Of a stretch of 12,735 bases of DNA, positions 10,609 through 12,735 are shown in pieces. The position numbers and the translations under genes are program-made. Each line of letters opens with the position of its first letter. Positions within the stretch are counted from its first letter, which is position 1. A model generated the notes under the pieces. The model worked only from the letters and a program-made list of their open reading frames with translations. It did no database searches and was not told where the DNA came from. The DNA is from Bolinopsis microptera (taxonomy: Eukaryota > Ctenophora > Tentaculata > Lobata > Bolinopsidae). The DNA lies in the NCBI RefSeq assembly GCF_026151205.1, contig NW_026971967.1, positions 1-12,735 of the forward strand. Reading direction: 5' to 3'.

Positions 10609-10842
10609 CAAGTCCAGAGGTTTCTTGGATACGTTTTCTTTATGTGGGTCTGCTTGCCCTTCTTTATATATTGTACAGTACACATACACACCTGTTTCAG
10701 TATTACATATCGGGAGCAAGAAAAATATTTTATCACCATTTCCCTTCTTGGGAAAAGACATTTTTTTGAGCTTGCAGTTTTCAAATTCTTTGCCAATATT
10801 GGGTAGATCAGCATGTGAATTACCAACAAATATTTTAACAAA
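10609..10842 (-). CDS. Weak candidate coding fragment, 78 codons, unidentified
   Basis: On the minus strand a frame runs 78 codons between a TGA at 10843-10845 and a TGA at 10606-10608. It begins FVKIFVGNSHADLPNIGKEF and continues with Lys-rich and then hydrophobic sequence (FFLLPIC) to a Lys-rich end. The KIF-x-G-x-SH-x-DL string resembles the start of ribose-phosphate pyrophosphokinases, which begin with KIFSGSSH-like sequence, but nothing that follows matches that family, so this is not offered as an identification. A good pyrimidine tract plus CAG lies just upstream on this strand (AG at 10846-10847), yet an exon starting there would meet the TGA in this frame. A second minus frame (10593-10868) and the plus strand (10625-10849) are also open, which weakens the case. 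Confidence 0.13.
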
Positions 10843-10861
10843 TCACTGAAGATGTGAAAAG

Positions 10862-11540
10862 ATGACACTCAACCCTGCAGTTGTACAAGAATATTCTCCG
10901 TATTGGGATCATATGACAAGGAGTTTATTACTTTGTAGCGCTCACACCCAACACCTGTTTCTAGCTTTTTTACCTGACGATCACAATTGCGTCAGATGTT
11001 GGAAAAATAATACATCAAAAAAACAAATCGCTGTATGAAAATTTATATTTAATAATGAAGAAATATTTTTATTTTGATAGAAGCAATTCAACTTTTTTTA
11101 AATGGGACATGATTGGAAATGGTTTTTTTAGAGTTTCTCTAAGGAAAAACTTGGTTTAAAATTAGGCAAAACCCATCCGGCCCATGCTGTTTTTTTATGA
11201 CGCAGATAAAAAAGAGTCTACCATCACAAGTATTTGTTAGTAATTAATAAAATTGATAGGAAAAAATAACATGCACACAGAAATTTTCACACTTTTATAA
11301 ACATCAACGTCCCTATAAATAATATAATTCCAACTTGTGTATCTTTGAACATTTTCATTACAATGTCATATCAAGATCAAATTCTCAAGGCGAATGATTT
11401 GATAACAGCCCTGATATATGAATATCCAAATTGTACCTAGCACTTTCTTGGAATACAAAACAATTGCAAAGGAACAGAATTAAATGAAAATTAACTTAGC
11501 AATGTAAAAAATGGATATAATAACGGAATAATAATATACA
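10862..11540. other. AT-rich intergenic sequence, no gene seen
   Basis: The sequence is of normal complexity, strongly AT-rich, with many stops in all frames. I see no repeat unit, RNA gene, transposon end or convincing regulatory signal. Confidence 0.6.
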
Positions 11541-11970
11541 AGATCAGGCTATAAACAATTCAATGCATTTATGGTAATAAAGAGCAAAGCTAAACCTCAA
11601 TGAAACTAATTTTTTAAGTTCACTCATGATAATATCTTTAAAAGTAATATCATGGTAAACTTTTAAAAAGAAAAGTAAAAATTCATGCACAAACACGTAT
11701 AGCAAGCCAGCATTTTCAACCAAAATACCCGTCCAAGAAAAAAGCGTACGCAATGCCTAGCAAAATCTGTCACTTTCTTTGGTCTTTTTCTGTCCCCCGT
11801 TCTTACATAATTATTGGCCTTCTTTTTCTCAGCAACTGAACTTTTTTTTCTTTTTTTCAACTGTGTTTCCCATCTTCTTGTTTTCCCTTACTTTGGTTGA
11901 CGTGCTAAAGTTTTCTCTTTTCATTCAGGTTTGATCCAGCATTGCTGGGTCCCCTCCGTACTGTTTTTTA
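11541..11970. other. AT-rich sequence with two overlapping minus-strand open frames, not supported as genes
   Basis: Two minus-strand frames, 11544-11753 (69 codons) and 11663-11860 (65 codons), overlap in different frames. The first is hydrophobic with a stretch of protein-like composition, including VYHDITFKDIIMSELKKL. It does not start with ATG and has no recognised domain. The second begins with a Lys/Arg-rich stretch translated from A runs. They could be intron or 3' untranslated sequence of a minus-strand gene whose last exon is at 11971-12152, but nothing shows this directly. Confidence 0.4.
11933..11951. repeat. Short near-perfect palindrome
   Basis: The arms GATCCAGCA (11933-11941) and TGCTGGGTC (11943-11951) are reverse complements except at one position, which would form a G-T pair in RNA. 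One central T separates them. Such a site may bind a dimeric factor or arise by chance. No function is inferred. Confidence 0.4.
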
Positions 11971-12152
11971 CTACTGGCTTGGTACATTTTTCCCTTCTCC
12001 TGCATCCCTTTTGATAAAGTAAGAAAATGTCTTTAGTTGTAAGTGCCTGATCGTTTGACCATATTTCATGCTATGAGGTGATAAGCTATACACTTCGGTT
12101 AGAGGGAAATATACTGCTTTTAGAAAGAAAGTTATTGGTTTAAATGATTTAC
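11971..12152 (-). CDS. Candidate terminal exon, unidentified protein
   Basis: On the minus strand a strong splice acceptor, a T-rich tract followed by TTATTACAG, ends at 12153. After it comes an open frame of 59 complete codons and a TAG stop at 11971-11973. The first two exon bases would complete a split codon (Gly if the previous base is G). The predicted peptide starts KSFKPITFFLKAVYFPLTEV and ends in a basic and acidic hydrophilic tail, FIKRDAGEGKNVPSQ. The composition is plausible for a real protein, and the antisense frame is less open. I do not recognise a domain. No upstream exon can be joined to it with confidence. It could also be a decayed transposon fragment or chance opening. This is the best coding hint in the window, but still weak. 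Confidence 0.2.
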
Positions 12153-12413
12153 CTGTAATAAGAAAAAACATCATGGCACTCACAATTCTCAATTTGTTGA
12201 AGGCAATTTGAGGATTAAAACTCTCTGTGTTTTGGAAGTAATCTTAACAGCTAAGCGGAAAAGAAAATCTGTGAACAGGGAATAAAGCGAAAAAGTATTA
12301 TTTGTAAGAGGGCACTTGGCTTTTATGGGCTTTCATGTTTCATCATAATTTCACATTTGAGGGGCTTTCACAACAGAAATCAACTATGTAAAACACTGCC
12401 TTTAAAAACATAC
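12153..12413. other. AT-rich sequence between weak coding hints, no gene seen
   Basis: If the minus-strand signals on either side were real, this span would be an intron: a donor of the form AAG|GTATGT lies at its upstream (right) edge and a T-rich acceptor ending in CAG at its left edge, giving an intron of about 260 bp. The upstream frame carries two stops, so the model is unproven. Nothing else is seen inside it. Confidence 0.25.
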
Positions 12414-12520
12414 CTTCGGTTTCTTGGTGCTCCCCCTGCAATTGTTGCCCACCTCTCGATTGCCCTTTACTACGGATTAACTCTTTTCAACATGTCCCTG
12501 ACCTTTTTCCCTCTGACCAT
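12414..12520 (-). pseudogene. Broken minus-strand coding-like segment ending at a strong splice donor
   Basis: Reading on the minus strand from an ATG at 12518-12520 gives MVRGKKVRDMLKRVNP. Two consecutive stop codons (TAG, TAA) follow, then RAIERWATIAGGAPRNR, which runs into the donor AAG|GTATGT at 12413/12414. Both halves look like soluble, helix-forming protein, and they share a frame, but the stops block it. Sequencing error or true decay could explain the stops. Another frame across the donor is open for 47 codons without a stop, so the choice of frame is uncertain. No family is recognised. Confidence 0.1.
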
Positions 12521-12735
12521 AACTCACATGAGCAAAGTACCAGATAAACTCCCTCCAAGAAGTCATTCATGAAATTTACTAAACTTTATAAATGCTACAT
12601 GGAAAAGTGTGTTAAATTGTTGTTTTCCCCCCAACAAACAAGACATAAATTAGTAAAACAAATTTATTCACGAATCAATTTTGATCTATCCTGCAATACT
12701 TTTTATTGCTTGACTTATTAATAGAACAAAAAAAA
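12521..12735. other. AT-rich end of window, no gene seen
   Basis: This is AT-rich sequence ending in an A run at the window edge. A plus-strand frame at 12357-12572 (71 codons) runs into it but has no recognised motif and is open antisense to the broken minus-strand segment. No other feature is visible. Confidence 0.5.

Noticed and set aside
11663-11860. A Lys/Arg-rich minus frame resembling a nuclear localisation signal
   Set aside because: The basic residues come from A runs (T runs on the plus strand), the frame overlaps another open frame, and there is no domain.
12357-12572. A 71-codon plus-strand frame with hydrophobic segments
   Set aside because: It is unrecognised, lacks supporting signals and is antisense to the more protein-like broken minus frame.

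Overview
The window looks like nuclear DNA of an AT-rich eukaryote, possibly an invertebrate. The support is indirect: no dense bacterial-style coding, intron-like splice signals, a minisatellite, and long intergenic stretches. I see no rRNA, tRNA, CRISPR array, viral gene or recognisable complete protein-coding gene. Taxon assignment is a guess.

Layout. Positions 1-685 are ordinary AT-rich non-coding sequence. Positions 686-987 hold a clear tandem array of about ten copies of a ~29-bp unit. It is followed at about 985-1095 by a short CpG-dense patch with a perfect 8-bp inverted repeat. Positions 1096-1800 are AT-rich with no supported gene. From about 1800 to about 9715 (some 7.9 kb, over 60% of the window) the sequence changes character completely. 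Nearly every base sits in a run of 3-12 or more identical bases, all four bases take part, there is no repeat period, and short islands of normal complexity are scattered through it. This is best read as a failed consensus or assembly of error-prone reads, not as biology. The many 'ORFs' in it are translations of homopolymers (poly-F, K, G, P). The change is gradual at both ends. From about 9770 to the end the sequence is again ordinary AT-rich DNA, with residual long runs up to about 10,040.

The right flank (about 9770-12735) has only weak coding hints: a terminal-exon-like segment on the minus strand (11971-12152) behind a very good splice acceptor, a 78-codon minus-strand open frame (10609-10842), a short plus-strand open frame (10446-10550), and a broken minus-strand frame ending at a strong donor (12414-12520). 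None is identified with a known family, and no gene model links them.

No credible new multi-gene system is visible. The two observations most worth following are that the minisatellite unit carries, in most copies, the exact complement of the consensus 5' splice site (the same letters as the 5' end of U1 snRNA), which also contains a CAGGTA E-box-type motif, and that the 7.9-kb homopolymer block marks the underlying locus as unreadable in this assembly.
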